Assembly: GCA_001314705.1 (NCBI GenBank)
Contig: LJSU01000019.1
Location: forward strand, 290,035 to 354,034
Length of the DNA: 64,000 nt
Source: Rhodobacteraceae bacterium HLUCCO07
Lineage (GTDB): Bacteria; Pseudomonadota; Alphaproteobacteria; Rhodobacterales; Rhodobacteraceae
Direction of reading: 5' to 3'
Within the stretch, counting starts at the first letter, position 1; every line of letters begins with the position of its first letter. The position numbers and the translations under genes were made by a program. The notes below the pieces were generated by a model that saw nothing but the letters and a program-made list of their open reading frames with translations, was not told where the DNA came from and did not search any database. Of this stretch, positions 37,949 through 46,068 are shown in pieces.

Positions 37949-38050
37949 CTCCGCGCCCGAACCTGGCCCGACGGCTCGCATGTTGCGCATGGCCGCGCCC
38001 CGGGCTACACGGCGCATGACCCTTTTCCTGTTGTTGTCCCGGAGGCCCCG

Positions 38051-39337
38051 ATGAGTGAACCCCTGCGCCTTGGTATTGCCGGACTGGGCACCGTCGGCAC
38101 CGGTGTCGTCAAGATCGTCCGCCAGAAGGCCAACCTGCTGGCCGCCCGCGCGGGCCGTCCGGTTGTGATCACCGCGGTTTCGGCCCGCACCCGCGACAAG
38201 GATCGCGGCGTGCGCATCGGCGATTACGCGTGGGAGGACGATCCCGTCAAGCTGGCCACCCGTGACGACGTGGACGTCTTCATCGAGCTCATGGGCGGCA
38301 GCGACGGGCCCGCCAAGGCCGCGACCGAGGCCGCCATCGACGCCGGCAAGGATGTCGTGACCGCCAACAAGGCGATGCTCGCCCATCACGGCCAGGCGCT
38401 GGCCGAAGCCGCCGAAGCGGCGGGCCGGGTGATCCGTTTCGAGGCCGCCGTCGCGGGCGGCATTCCGGTCATCAAGGCCTTGACCGAGGGGCTGGCCGGC
38501 AACGAGGTCGTCCGCGTGATGGGCGTGATGAACGGCACCTGCAATTATATCCTGACCCGGATGCAAGGCGCGGGCCTGTCATACGAGACCGTGTTCGAAG
38601 AGGCGGGCGCGCTGGGCTATCTCGAAGCCGACCCCGAGCTGGACGTGGGCGGGATCGATGCAGGCCACAAGCTTGCGCTGCTGTCGGCCATCGCCTTTGG
38701 CACGCAGGTCAATTTCGAAGGCGTCGAGATGGAGGGCATCGGCCGGATCACCATAGAGGACATCCGCGCCGCCGCCGACATGGGCTTTCGCATCAAGCTC
38801 CTCGGTGTGGCGCAAATGGGCGCGCGCGGGCTCGAACAGCGGATGAGCCCCTGCCTTGTCCCCGCAAACAGCCCGCTGGGCCAGCTTGAGGGCGGCACCA
38901 ACATGGTGGTGATCGAGGGCGACCAGGTGGGCCAGATCGTGCTGCGCGGCGCGGGTGCGGGCGAAGGCCCCACCGCCAGCGCGGTGCTGAGCGACGTGAT
39001 GGACATCGCCCGCGGCATCCGCCCGGCGACGTTCGGCCGCCCGGCGGTGGGGCTCGATCCCGCGAAAGCCGCCAAGAGTGCCACACCCGCACCCTATTAC
39101 CTGCGCATGACGCTTCAGGACAAGCCCGGCGCGCTGGCCAAGATCGCCACCGTCCTGGGCGAAGCGGGCATTTCGATCGACCGGATGCGGCAATACGGGC
39201 ACGAGGACGCCTCGGCCCCGGTGCTGATCGTGACCCACAAGACCCAGCGCCGCGCGCTCGATGAGGCGCTCGCCGCGATGGGACAACTCGAGGTAATGGT
39301 CGGGGCGCCGGTGGCACTGCGGATCGAGACGGTCTGA
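38051..39337 (+). CDS. hom: homoserine dehydrogenase
   Basis: It reduces aspartate semialdehyde to homoserine in threonine and methionine synthesis. The NAD(P)-binding motif is GIAGLGTVGTGVVKIV (residues about 8-23). VTANKAMLAHHGQALAEAA, VAGGIPVIKALTEGLAGN and GVMNGTCNYILTRM are the substrate-domain motifs. A C-terminal ACT domain (YYLRMTLQDKPGALAKIATVL in part) provides allosteric control. At 428 residues it is standard length. Confidence 0.96.
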   Translation: MSEPLRLGIAGLGTVGTGVVKIVRQKANLLAARAGRPVVITAVSARTRDKDRGVRIGDYAWEDDPVKLATRDDVDVFIELMGGSDGPAKAATEAAIDAGKDVVTANKAMLAHHGQALAEAAEAAGRVIRFEAAVAGGIPVIKALTEGLAGNEVVRVMGVMNGTCNYILTRMQGAGLSYETVFEEAGALGYLEADPELDVGGIDAGHKLALLSAIAFGTQVNFEGVEMEGIGRITIEDIRAAADMGFRIKLLGVAQMGARGLEQRMSPCLVPANSPLGQLEGGTNMVVIEGDQVGQIVLRGAGAGEGPTASAVLSDVMDIARGIRPATFGRPAVGLDPAKAAKSATPAPYYLRMTLQDKPGALAKIATVLGEAGISIDRMRQYGHEDASAPVLIVTHKTQRRALDEALAAMGQLEVMVGAPVALRIETV

Positions 39338-39371
39338 GGCGGGACCGGGGGGCTTGGATGCAAGGGCGGAT

Positions 39372-39420
39372 GTGAGGGGCCCTGCCCCTCACACTCCCCG
39401 GAGTATTGGGGGGCAAGATG
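39372..39420 (+). repeat. hairpin plus GAGTATT box before recJ
   Basis: GTGAGGGGC and GCCCCTCAC form a perfect 9-bp stem with a CCT loop, followed by ACTCCCCGGAGTATTGGGG and CAAGATGAAG. The whole resembles a roseobacter intergenic repeat (stem of the type GGGGCTCTGCCCC followed by CCCCGGAGTATTTTTGGCAAG) as I remember it. The other copy in this window, between soxB and soxD, keeps only the box. Confidence 0.55.
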
Positions 39421-39434
39421 AAGGGACAGACTCC

Positions 39435-41183
39435 GTGAGCTTTCTGGGTGTCGAGACATCGTTGACGGGGCGGGAGTGGCTTGGCCCCGGCGTCGAGATC
39501 GACCGCGCCGCAGAGATGCTCGTCCAGGCGACGGGGCTGCCCCGCGCAGTGGCGCAGGTTCTGGCGCGGCGCGGGGTGGATGCCGACGGGGCCGAGGGGT
39601 TTCTCGCGCCGCAACTGCGTGACCTGCTGCCCGACCCGCGCGGCTTGCGCGACATGGAAAAGGCTGCCGCGCGGTTCCTCGCCGCGGTCGAGGCGGGCGA
39701 GCGGATCGCGATCTTTGCCGATTACGACGTGGATGGCGGTGCATCGGCGGCGCTCCTGATCGACTGGCTGGGCCAGGCGGGAATCACGGCAACGCTTTAC
39801 GTGCCTGACCGGATCGACGAGGGCTATGGCCCCAACGCGCCGGCCATGGCCGCGCTGGCCGAGACGCATGACCTGATCATCTGCGTCGATTGCGGCACCC
39901 TGAGCCATGATGCGATCGCAGCGGCGGCAGGAACGGACGTGATGGTGCTCGATCATCACCTTGGCGGCGAGACGCTGCCGCCCGCGATGGCGGTGGTCAA
40001 TCCCAACCGGCAGGACGAGAGCGGCGATCTCGCGCATCTTTGCGCGGCGGCGGTGGTGTTCCTGATGCTGGTCGAGGCGGGGCGCCAGTGGCGCGAGGGC
40101 GCGGGGCGGCAGGGACCGGACCTGATGGCGATGCTTGACCTCGTTGCGCTGGCCACGGTGGCGGATGTGGCGCCGCTGGTCGGGGTGAACCGCGCCTTCG
40201 TGGTGCAGGGGCTCAAGATCATGGCGCGGCGCGGGCGGCCCGGCCTCGTGGCACTGGCCGACGTGGCACGGATGGACACCGCCCCCGCGCCCTATCACCT
40301 GGGCTTCCTGCTTGGGCCGCGGGTCAACGCGGGCGGGCGAATCGGCAAGGCCGACCTCGGTGCGCGGCTGCTGGCCTGCCGCGACGCGGGCGAAGCGCGG
40401 GCCATGGCCGAACGGCTCGACCAGCTCAACACCGAGCGGCGCGAAATCGAGGAGACGGTGCGCGCGGCGGCATTGGCGCAGGCCGAGGCACGGGGATTCG
40501 ATGCGCCGCTTGTGTGGGCGGCGGGCGAGGGCTGGCATCCCGGCGTGGTGGGGATCGTGGCCAGCCGCCTCAAGGAGGCGACGGGCCGCCCGGCGGTGGT
40601 GATCGGCCTGGAAGGTGACGAGGGCAAGGGATCGGGGCGGTCGGTCTCGGGGATCGACCTTGGCGCGGCGGTGCAGCGGCTGTCGGCCGAGGGGCTGCTC
40701 ATGAAGGGCGGCGGGCACAGGATGGCCGCGGGCCTGAGCGTGGCGCGCGAGAGGCTCGAGGACGCGATGGCACGGCTTTCGGAGCTTCTGGCGAAACAGG
40801 GCGCCGACCGGCTGGGTCCACGGGCGCTGCTGCTCGACGGGGTCCTGATGCCCGGCGCCGCCACTGTCGAGCTGGTCGAGCGGATCGAGGCGGCCGGACC
40901 CTTCGGCGCCGGGGCACCCGCGCCGCGCTTTGCCTTTCCCGACATGCAGATCACCTTCGCGCGGCGGGTCGGGGAAAGCCATCTCAAGCTGGGTTTCGGC
41001 GACGGCATGGGCGCGCGGCTCGACGCCATAGCGTTCGGAGCTTTCGACGGGCCGCTCGGCCCCGCGCTGGAGGGCCATGGCGGTGCGCGTTTTCATCTCG
41101 CCGGGCGGCTGGAACTCAATCACTGGCGCGGACGCACCAGCGTGCAGCTCCGGCTTGAAGATGCGGCACGGGCCGGGGCCTGA
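39435..41183 (+). CDS. recJ: single-stranded-DNA-specific exonuclease RecJ
   Basis: The 582-residue exonuclease has the DHH motifs: IFADYDVDGGASAALLIDWL (motif I), CVDCGTLSHDAI and VMVLDHHLGGETLP (DHH), DLVALATVADVAPL, and GPRVNAGGRIGKADLGARLL in the DHHA1 part with GEGWHPGVVGIVASRLKE. The start is a GTG (VSFLGVETSLTG) with AAGGGA upstream; the frame continues upstream without conservation. It degrades single strands 5' to 3' in recombination and mismatch repair. Confidence 0.94.
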   Translation: MSFLGVETSLTGREWLGPGVEIDRAAEMLVQATGLPRAVAQVLARRGVDADGAEGFLAPQLRDLLPDPRGLRDMEKAAARFLAAVEAGERIAIFADYDVDGGASAALLIDWLGQAGITATLYVPDRIDEGYGPNAPAMAALAETHDLIICVDCGTLSHDAIAAAAGTDVMVLDHHLGGETLPPAMAVVNPNRQDESGDLAHLCAAAVVFLMLVEAGRQWREGAGRQGPDLMAMLDLVALATVADVAPLVGVNRAFVVQGLKIMARRGRPGLVALADVARMDTAPAPYHLGFLLGPRVNAGGRIGKADLGARLLACRDAGEARAMAERLDQLNTERREIEETVRAAALAQAEARGFDAPLVWAAGEGWHPGVVGIVASRLKEATGRPAVVIGLEGDEGKGSGRSVSGIDLGAAVQRLSAEGLLMKGGGHRMAAGLSVARERLEDAMARLSELLAKQGADRLGPRALLLDGVLMPGAATVELVERIEAAGPFGAGAPAPRFAFPDMQITFARRVGESHLKLGFGDGMGARLDAIAFGAFDGPLGPALEGHGGARFHLAGRLELNHWRGRTSVQLRLEDAARAGA

Positions 41184-41218
41184 GCCACGCCGCCACGCCA
41201 AGTCCCTCCCTGGCAGCG

Positions 41219-41243
41219 CGCCGCACGGCACCCGGCGTTTTTT
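41219..41243 (+). terminator. intrinsic terminator after recJ
   Basis: CGCCG and CGGCG pair around a 9-base loop and are followed directly by TTTTTT. It is the clearest intrinsic terminator in the window and separates recJ from the tRNA gene. Confidence 0.7.
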
Positions 41244-41266
41244 GTTCGCATGGGCCAACTTTCCGC

Positions 41267-41294
41267 TTGCACGGGCGCGCGGGTTTTTCTAGAC
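41267..41294 (+). promoter_or_regulatory. probable tRNA-Glu promoter
   Basis: TTGCAC, a 16-base spacer and CTAGAC resemble a sigma-70 -35/-10 pair. The -10 ends about 20 bases before the tRNA, leaving a short leader. Confidence 0.45.
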
Positions 41295-41314
41295 AACGCC
41301 ACACGCCACGGCGT

Positions 41315-41389
41315 GGCCCGTTCGTCTATCGGTTAGGACGCCAGGTTTTCAACCTGGAAAGAGGGGTTCGATTCCCCTACGGGCTACCA
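41315..41389 (+). tRNA. tRNA-Glu (anticodon TTC)
   Basis: The 75-base sequence folds as a cloverleaf. The acceptor arms are GGCCCGT and ACGGGCT, the anticodon arm CCAGG-TTTTCAA-CCTGG gives anticodon TTC, the T arm is GGGGTTCGATTCCCC, and CCA is encoded after the discriminator A. Its last 15 bases belong to the attachment repeat of the integrated element. Confidence 0.95.
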
Positions 41390-41392
41390 CTT
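41375..41392 (+). repeat. attL core, 18-bp direct repeat
   Basis: CCCTACGGGCTACCACTT is identical to the sequence at 51338-51355. It comprises the 3' end of tRNA-Glu plus CTT. Together the copies delimit the integrated element. Confidence 0.85.
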
Positions 41393-41409
41393 CTCCCGAT
41401 AAGCAATTG

Positions 41410-42479
41410 TTATTCATCGGCTTTTCCTTCCTTCCTGTCCAACTTGTCGGATAGGTTGGACACTTTTCCCGCACTCAGCTTCGCAAATCCGCTGTCTGCA
41501 AGGCGCGCCCGATTGGCCTTTTTGGTGTAAACCGCTGCCTGTGTCGTGTCGGAATGAGCAAGGTAAGAAGCGATTTCCCATTCCGTCGCCCCGGCGTCCG
41601 CAAGTCGGGTGGCCCCCGCTTTCCGCAGGCCGTGCAGCGATCCGGGAACACCGGCCTCGGCGCACCTGTCCCGGAACCAGTTGCCCAGCGATGCGACGGC
41701 ATAGGGCTTGTCGCTCTTGTCCTGGGTGACAAACAGCATCCTGTCTTGCGGAACGTGGCGTAGCTCCTCGGCCAGCTCAGGCAAGATCGGCATGTCAGCC
41801 GCAACAGCGGTCTTGTGCCTGCGATAGGCGATGCGGCCCGCCTTGACGTGCTGGCGACCGACGCGAACGAGGTCTTGTCGGGCCATGCCGGTATTCAGCG
41901 CCAGCAGCATGACCAAGCGCGCCTTGGTGCCCGGCCCATGCCGCTCAAGAAAGCGATTCACCTCGGCGTCGGTCCATGTGTGGAAGCCGTCCGGGTTCGT
42001 TTTCATCCGTTCGGCGTGGCGCGCTGGGTTCGGGCCGGTATAGTTGAGCTTCTTGGCCGCGAAGTTGAACAGCATGGACAGGTTTTTCTTAACCGTGTTC
42101 GCGGCGGTCGGACCCTTCTTTTTCGACATGAGGGCTTCGACGTGCCGGACTTCCAGGCGCTCAAATTGATATTTCCCCGCCTCTTTGCGAAGCCAGTCCA
42201 GTTCAAGCCGAATCGTCCGCTTGCGACTGTCGGAAAGATTCTGAAACCGCAGGCTGCGCAAGTATTGCTCGATCAGCCATGCAAGCGTGCCAGGAAGGGC
42301 GGTCGATGTGTTGGAAGCCTTGGAACCGGCAAGCGCGGCCTCATACGCTGCCAGAAACTCGGGCGATCCGTAGGGGCCGGGGATGTTGGTTCGAAAGTCG
42401 CCGCGCTCAACTTTCAGTAGATGCGTCCCTTAACCACGTTCTTGCGAACACCGGGATATGGGTTCTTGCGCCGCGTCAT
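41410..42479 (-). pseudogene. tyrosine recombinase (integrase), frameshifted near its N terminus
   Basis: The C-terminal catalytic domain is complete: ALNTGMARQDLVRVGRQ with the first Arg box, HGLRKAGATRLADAG (HxxR), and LAHSDTTQAAVYTKKA with the active Tyr. Upstream, the ATG frame gives MTRRKNPYPGVRKNVVKGRI then Y and a TGA, while the catalytic frame reads KVERGDFRTNIPGPYGSPEF from the next bases. Inserting one G between TG and AAA (about position 42414/42415) would restore TAC-TGG-AAA-GTT and a 356-residue integrase. The ATG overlaps the preceding gene. Either the gene is dead or a sequencing error is present. Confidence 0.8.
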
Positions 42480-42658
42480 TTCAGCAGCTCATCAGGATCG
42501 GGGCCAGCGACCTGTGCCGTCGCGCCCTCGGGAAACACGACAACGCGGCCCGTGGCATGATCCACCTCGACCCGACCGATACGCAGGCCGGCGGACAGAG
42601 CCGCTTGCAAAGTGCGCTTGATTTCGGCTTGCGAGACAAGGGCTGGACGGGCTGCCAT
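42476..42658 (-). CDS. small element protein upstream of the integrase
   Basis: The 60-residue protein begins MAARPALVSQAEIKRTLQAA. It has a short helix followed by a beta hairpin (GRVEVDHATGRVVVFPEG) and its stop overlaps the integrase start, so the two are coupled. Similar small genes sit before integrases in alphaproteobacterial elements. The function, perhaps excision control, is unknown. A GTG one codon earlier could be used instead. Confidence 0.6.
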   Translation of the reverse strand: MAARPALVSQAEIKRTLQAALSAGLRIGRVEVDHATGRVVVFPEGATAQVAGPDPDELLK

Positions 42659-42660
42659 CA

Positions 42661-43338
42661 CTATGCACCCCCCGCCTTTTCTTCATCGGGCAACAGCCCG
42701 AGTCCGATCTCCAAGAAGCTTATGCCAGAGATGGACCGTTCGGTGCGGACGCCGCCTTTGATCGGGGTGAAGCTTTCAACGTGTTGAAAGCCTCCATCCG
42801 TGTGCACCATCTCCTCACCCTTGAACGGCACCATCAGCTCGCCGACGATTTCAGGGCCTTCCATCTTCCATTGGAACAGCTCGGCCAGAACATCGAAATC
42901 CGAAACGCGCAGGTGAAACACATTATTCTCGAACCACCGGCAGCTCTCTTCGATACCGACTGTCGCGGGCAGACCGAACATGTAGGCCAGCACCTCTTCC
43001 AAGGTTTCGCCCTTGAACAGGCTTGCGAAGTGATCCGGCTGGATCGTCTCATAGCCCCGGTAGGCTTTCTTGAAGTTCGGGGAATACTTGATTTTGCCGA
43101 ACCGCTTGACACGCTCGACGCATTGCGACGGGCTTTCGGTGGTCAGTATAGCAAGGGTCAAGCGGGCCGCGTCCAGAGGCGTCATCTCGGGGGCATTGCG
43201 GCCTCGCGCCCCTGTCGTGATAAGTCCAGCCTCTTTCAGCAGCCGCGCATACACGATCACCGTTTTCTCAGGCGTCGTGTATGCTTCTGCAATGAGCTTA
43301 TTAAAGGCAGCGGCTTTCATGCTATCTGCATAACTCAC
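42661..43338 (-). CDS. element protein of 225 residues, function unknown
   Basis: The N-terminal 60 residues (EKTVIVYARLLKEAGLITTG, ARGRNAPEMTPLDAARLTLA) look like a small helical DNA-binding domain with a regular helix pattern. The C-terminal part contains CRWFENNVFHLRVSDFDVL and FKGEEMVHTDGGFQHVESF, with no motif I can place. The stop nearly meets the start of the small gene next to int, so the genes form a transcript. I recognise similar genes in rhodobacteral elements only by general shape. Confidence 0.6.
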   Translation of the reverse strand: MSYADSMKAAAFNKLIAEAYTTPEKTVIVYARLLKEAGLITTGARGRNAPEMTPLDAARLTLAILTTESPSQCVERVKRFGKIKYSPNFKKAYRGYETIQPDHFASLFKGETLEEVLAYMFGLPATVGIEESCRWFENNVFHLRVSDFDVLAELFQWKMEGPEIVGELMVPFKGEEMVHTDGGFQHVESFTPIKGGVRTERSISGISFLEIGLGLLPDEEKAGGA

Positions 43339-43392
43339 GAATAATGAGAGGTCAACCCTATCTGTTTGACGCGCGAATACGACGCGTCTGAT

Positions 43393-43602
43393 CTAGCTAA
43401 CTTTCCCCAACCTCTCGATCCGGTCGCGCACCCGCTCAATTGTGTCCTGTTGGAGCCGGACCAGCGTAGGCAGGGCCTCGCGGGCGGTGTCTGGGCTTAG
43501 AAGCCCGATGCACACATCGGCACATGTCTCGATTGCAAAGGATAGCGCGTGAAGCTCGGCGAGGTCATCCTCAAGGTCAGGCTCATGGCATTTCTGTTTC
43601 AT
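43393..43602 (-). CDS. small element protein, 69 residues
   Basis: The product begins MKQKCHEPDLEDDLAELHAL and continues with two amphipathic helices (SFAIETCADVCIGLL, REALPTLVRLQQDTIERVRDRIERL). It overlaps the end of the upstream 82-residue gene by four bases (ATGA), so it is coupled to it. Function unknown. Confidence 0.55.
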   Translation of the reverse strand: MKQKCHEPDLEDDLAELHALSFAIETCADVCIGLLSPDTAREALPTLVRLQQDTIERVRDRIERLGKVS

Positions 43603-43847
43603 GCCTGCACCTCTTGGGGGCGGTTCACCAGATCAAGATGGTGGTTCATGTAGGTTGCCATTTCCCTGGCCGCGATTGTCAGGTCGATCCGCAAGCCTTC
43701 ATAGCCCGGCACGTTCTCAAGGTGATCAACCGCACTCACGATGCTAGCTAAGCAAGCTGCGCGATCTTGTAGGTCATCCAGGTATTTTTGCAGGTTGGTT
43801 GCGGCGGGCTGATCTTCCTCATTCGCGCGGGCGCGGTCATTGGTCAT
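43599..43847 (-). CDS. small element protein, 82 residues
   Basis: The ATG of MTNDRARANEEDQPAATN has AGGAG about 8 bases upstream. The protein is helical (LQKYLDDLQDRAACLASIVS, IDLTIAAREMATYMNHHLDL). It is the first leftward gene from the control region and probably belongs to the immunity/accessory operon. The function is not known. Confidence 0.6.
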   Translation of the reverse strand: MTNDRARANEEDQPAATNLQKYLDDLQDRAACLASIVSAVDHLENVPGYEGLRIDLTIAAREMATYMNHHLDLVNRPQEVQA

Positions 43848-43873
43848 TGTCAGGGTCTCCTGTTTTGGGTTAA

Positions 43874-43913
43874 TGTCTGAAACAGGACATAACATAATGT
43901 CCGATACCGGACA
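43874..43913. promoter_or_regulatory. two 16-bp operators in the control region
   Basis: TGTCTGAAACAGGACA (43874-43889) and TGTCCGATACCGGACA (43898-43913) agree at 13 of 16 positions and each is a near-perfect inverted repeat. Their starts are 24 bases apart. They lie between the divergent starts of the 82-residue gene and the HTH regulator, the expected place for a Cro/CI-type control region. Confidence 0.7.
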
Positions 43914-43920
43914 ATAGAGC

Positions 43921-44154
43921 ATGATCACGTCAGCACAAATTCGAGCCGCGCGGGCCATGGTAGGTGTATCGCAGGCGGATATTGCTAGGGTCACCGGCAG
44001 GACTGACAAGACGGTCAGGCGGGCCGAAACCGATGTTTCAATGGTTGCCGCCGACACCATCGCAGCGATTCGCACCGCTCTCGAAGATGCGGGGGTCGAG
44101 TTCATCGAAGAGAATGGCGGGGGGCCAGGCGTCCGCTTAGCAAAAAGGGAATGA
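43921..44154 (+). CDS. HTH (XRE/Cro-type) transcriptional regulator
   Basis: The 77-residue protein has a Cro/CI helix-turn-helix: SAQIRAARAMVGVSQADIAR then VTGRTDKTVRRAETD, in residues 3-40. The C-terminal part GVEFIEENGGGPGVRL is the usual end of this short family. It starts 7 bases after the second operator and is transcribed rightwards, opposite to most of the element. It probably represses the divergent operon and itself. Confidence 0.85.
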   Translation: MITSAQIRAARAMVGVSQADIARVTGRTDKTVRRAETDVSMVAADTIAAIRTALEDAGVEFIEENGGGPGVRLAKRE

Positions 44155-44155
44155 A

Positions 44156-44323
44156 ATGGATAAAGAGACCATTCAAGAACTAACAGAATCGATCAAAGCG
44201 CTGACACACAGCATAAACGTTCAGTGTGATCTCATGGAAACGCTAAGCTCCCGGCAGAGCGATCTGATTTCAGAAATGAAGGTCTTGCGCACTGTTATCG
44301 AGGCAAGTTCCTCGAAGGAATAA
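44156..44323 (+). CDS. 55-residue coiled-coil protein, co-transcribed with the regulator
   Basis: The ATG lies two bases after the regulator's stop. The translation is MDKETIQELTESIKALTHSI and so on to EASSSKE, with hydrophobic residues spaced as in a heptad pattern. AGGGA lies about 8 bases upstream in the end of the regulator gene. It is too short for a family call. It may be a regulator partner or antirepressor. Confidence 0.55.
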   Translation: MDKETIQELTESIKALTHSINVQCDLMETLSSRQSDLISEMKVLRTVIEASSSKE

Positions 44324-44449
44324 CAGTCGATGCGCGCCACGCCGGTAGGAAGTCAGCAGAACCCGGCCGCGCGCTGTCGGGGTTTTCCCACTCACCGACT
44401 GACGGGGGCGCTTTGGGGGATGAAACCAAACCCGCAGGCGCGCCCTGCC

Positions 44450-45514
44450 TTATCTCTCCCAATCGACCATGCGCATCGCCCCGGACACGTCGCCGGGGGG
44501 AATGCCCGCCTCTTTCGCCTCGGCCATCGTCTTGATGATCGCGGACAGGGCACGGGCGCGCCCGCCCGCGTCGAAGGCTTGCAGGGGGCGGATAGTGTCG
44601 ATCTCGACCAGCGCGCCCAGCTTGGCGGATGCTTCCTCGGCCAGCAGGGCCGCGATGGGTTGCAGGGTCCAGATCGCCAGTTGCCGCTGCGCCTCGCGCA
44701 CCACCGGCCCTGTGGCCGAACGGTTCAACAGGCTGGGCAACACGCCATAGGCCCCCATGATGCCCTCGCGCGCCGCTGCCAGCGTCTCGGCGGTCATGCT
44801 CTTTGACAGGTCCGGGGAAAGCTGATCGGGCTTCTTGTCGGCCAGGGGATGCATCCCCGCCGCCACGGCCTGGGCCGCGCCCTCGACCACAAGGGTTGAA
44901 CCGCGCCGCCCCCGGAAGGCGTGGCGCATGTTCTCCATGTCCTCGGACCCGCTATCGGGAAGGGGCACGATCTGACTGCCCAGCGGGGCATTCTCGAAGG
45001 TCTCACGCAGGGCCGATTCCACCGCGTGAAGCATCCCCCCGGTGAGGCTCGACCGGCGCAGCGGCGCGGTGCCGATCCACGGTGTCAGGTTGTCCGTGCC
45101 GATCCGCAGGTGCAGCACCTCGGCGGCAAGGGCCGTGACGGTGCGTCCGCCGCCTGCCTCGGGGATGCTGAGACGATAGGCGCGGGGCCGTCCGTCGCGG
45201 GTGGTCAATTCCCAATCCGTGGCGGGCACAAGGCCCGATTCCGTGATCAGGAACACCGCATCGCCGTTCAAGGCGGCGGCACGGGCGATCATCGCCATGG
45301 TCTGGCGGGTCAGTAGGTCGGTGCCTGCCACGTCCGCCATGGCAAAGCCGCCTTCCCAGAGCGAGACGCAGCTTTGCACCGTTGCCGTGAGTTCGGCCAC
45401 GCCACGCCGTCCGCTGATAAAGCTTTCCCGCGCCGCCACGACCTGGGCGGTATATCCCGACCCGCTCGATCGGGCCTCGATCGGCCGCAGCTTGTTCTTG
45501 AGCCATCCCAGCAT
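44450..45514 (-). CDS. HK97-family phage portal protein
   Basis: The 354-residue protein fits the HK97 portal family: FISGRRGVAELTATVQSCVSL in part, TDLLTRQTMAMIARAAALNGD, VLHLRIGTDNLTPWIG, SALRETFENAPLGSQIVPLP, and the late LLNRSATGPVVREAQRQLAIW. The portal is the dodecameric ring for DNA entry into the capsid. The ATG of MLGWLKNKLRP has a strong GGAGGTGATA Shine-Dalgarno. It is smaller than many portals (about 400 residues). Confidence 0.88.
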   Translation of the reverse strand: MLGWLKNKLRPIEARSSGSGYTAQVVAARESFISGRRGVAELTATVQSCVSLWEGGFAMADVAGTDLLTRQTMAMIARAAALNGDAVFLITESGLVPATDWELTTRDGRPRAYRLSIPEAGGGRTVTALAAEVLHLRIGTDNLTPWIGTAPLRRSSLTGGMLHAVESALRETFENAPLGSQIVPLPDSGSEDMENMRHAFRGRRGSTLVVEGAAQAVAAGMHPLADKKPDQLSPDLSKSMTAETLAAAREGIMGAYGVLPSLLNRSATGPVVREAQRQLAIWTLQPIAALLAEEASAKLGALVEIDTIRPLQAFDAGGRARALSAIIKTMAEAKEAGIPPGDVSGAMRMVDWER

Positions 45515-45516
45515 TA

Positions 45517-46068
45517 TCACCTCCACCGGATCGCGGCGGGGCGGTGCGTCAGGCGCTTTGCCACCTCGCCAATGGGTTGCCAGTTCCGCGCCTCGATCTG
45601 CGCCGCCGGGTAGGCCGGGCGCGTCACCGCCGAAAGCTCGAACAGCGCCGCGCGGGTTACGGTGCGCAGGTAGTCGCTGCCCTGCCGCTCGATCCGCTCA
45701 CCATCGGGCAGAACCTGGAAACCCGGTGACAGGCCCCGGATCAGCCCGGCGCGATGCGCGGCGAGGAAGTCCGCCGCCCAGCTCGTGCCGGTGTCGATCC
45801 TCGCTTCGAGTTCCAGCGCGGTCTCGCTTTCGCTCAGGGTCAGGCTGCCCGCCGCGCGGCTGGCCAGCGGGCGGTTGTAGTCGTGCCCGGCCAGAAGGTG
45901 AATATCCTCGCCTGTCTCGATCCGGGTTGCGAAGGCACGCGGGGCGAAGGTTTCTCGCCGCCCCGGTGCCAGTTCGGTTTCCGCGCCATAGGGGAACGTC
46001 GCTCGAAGGCGGGTTGTGCCGCCATCCTCGCGAAGCTCCAGCGCGCCGAGTGACGCCCCCCAGAGCAT
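45517..46068 (-). CDS. HK97-type prohead protease
   Basis: The 183-residue protein is a herpesvirus-type serine protease of the prohead family. The catalytic histidine sits in HLLAGHDYNRPLASRAAG in part, and the serine in GLIRGLSPGFQVLPD. A third acidic residue is likely in the same fold. It cleaves the scaffold domain of the capsid protein during assembly. Its start and the capsid stop overlap, so it is translated from the capsid transcript. Confidence 0.88.
   Translation of the reverse strand: MLWGASLGALELREDGGTTRLRATFPYGAETELAPGRRETFAPRAFATRIETGEDIHLLAGHDYNRPLASRAAGSLTLSESETALELEARIDTGTSWAADFLAAHRAGLIRGLSPGFQVLPDGERIERQGSDYLRTVTRAALFELSAVTRPAYPAAQIEARNWQPIGEVAKRLTHRPAAIRWR

Noticed and set aside
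38793..41258. Long open frame antisense to hom and recJ
   Set aside because: hom and recJ on the plus strand have complete domain motifs. The antisense frame has none.
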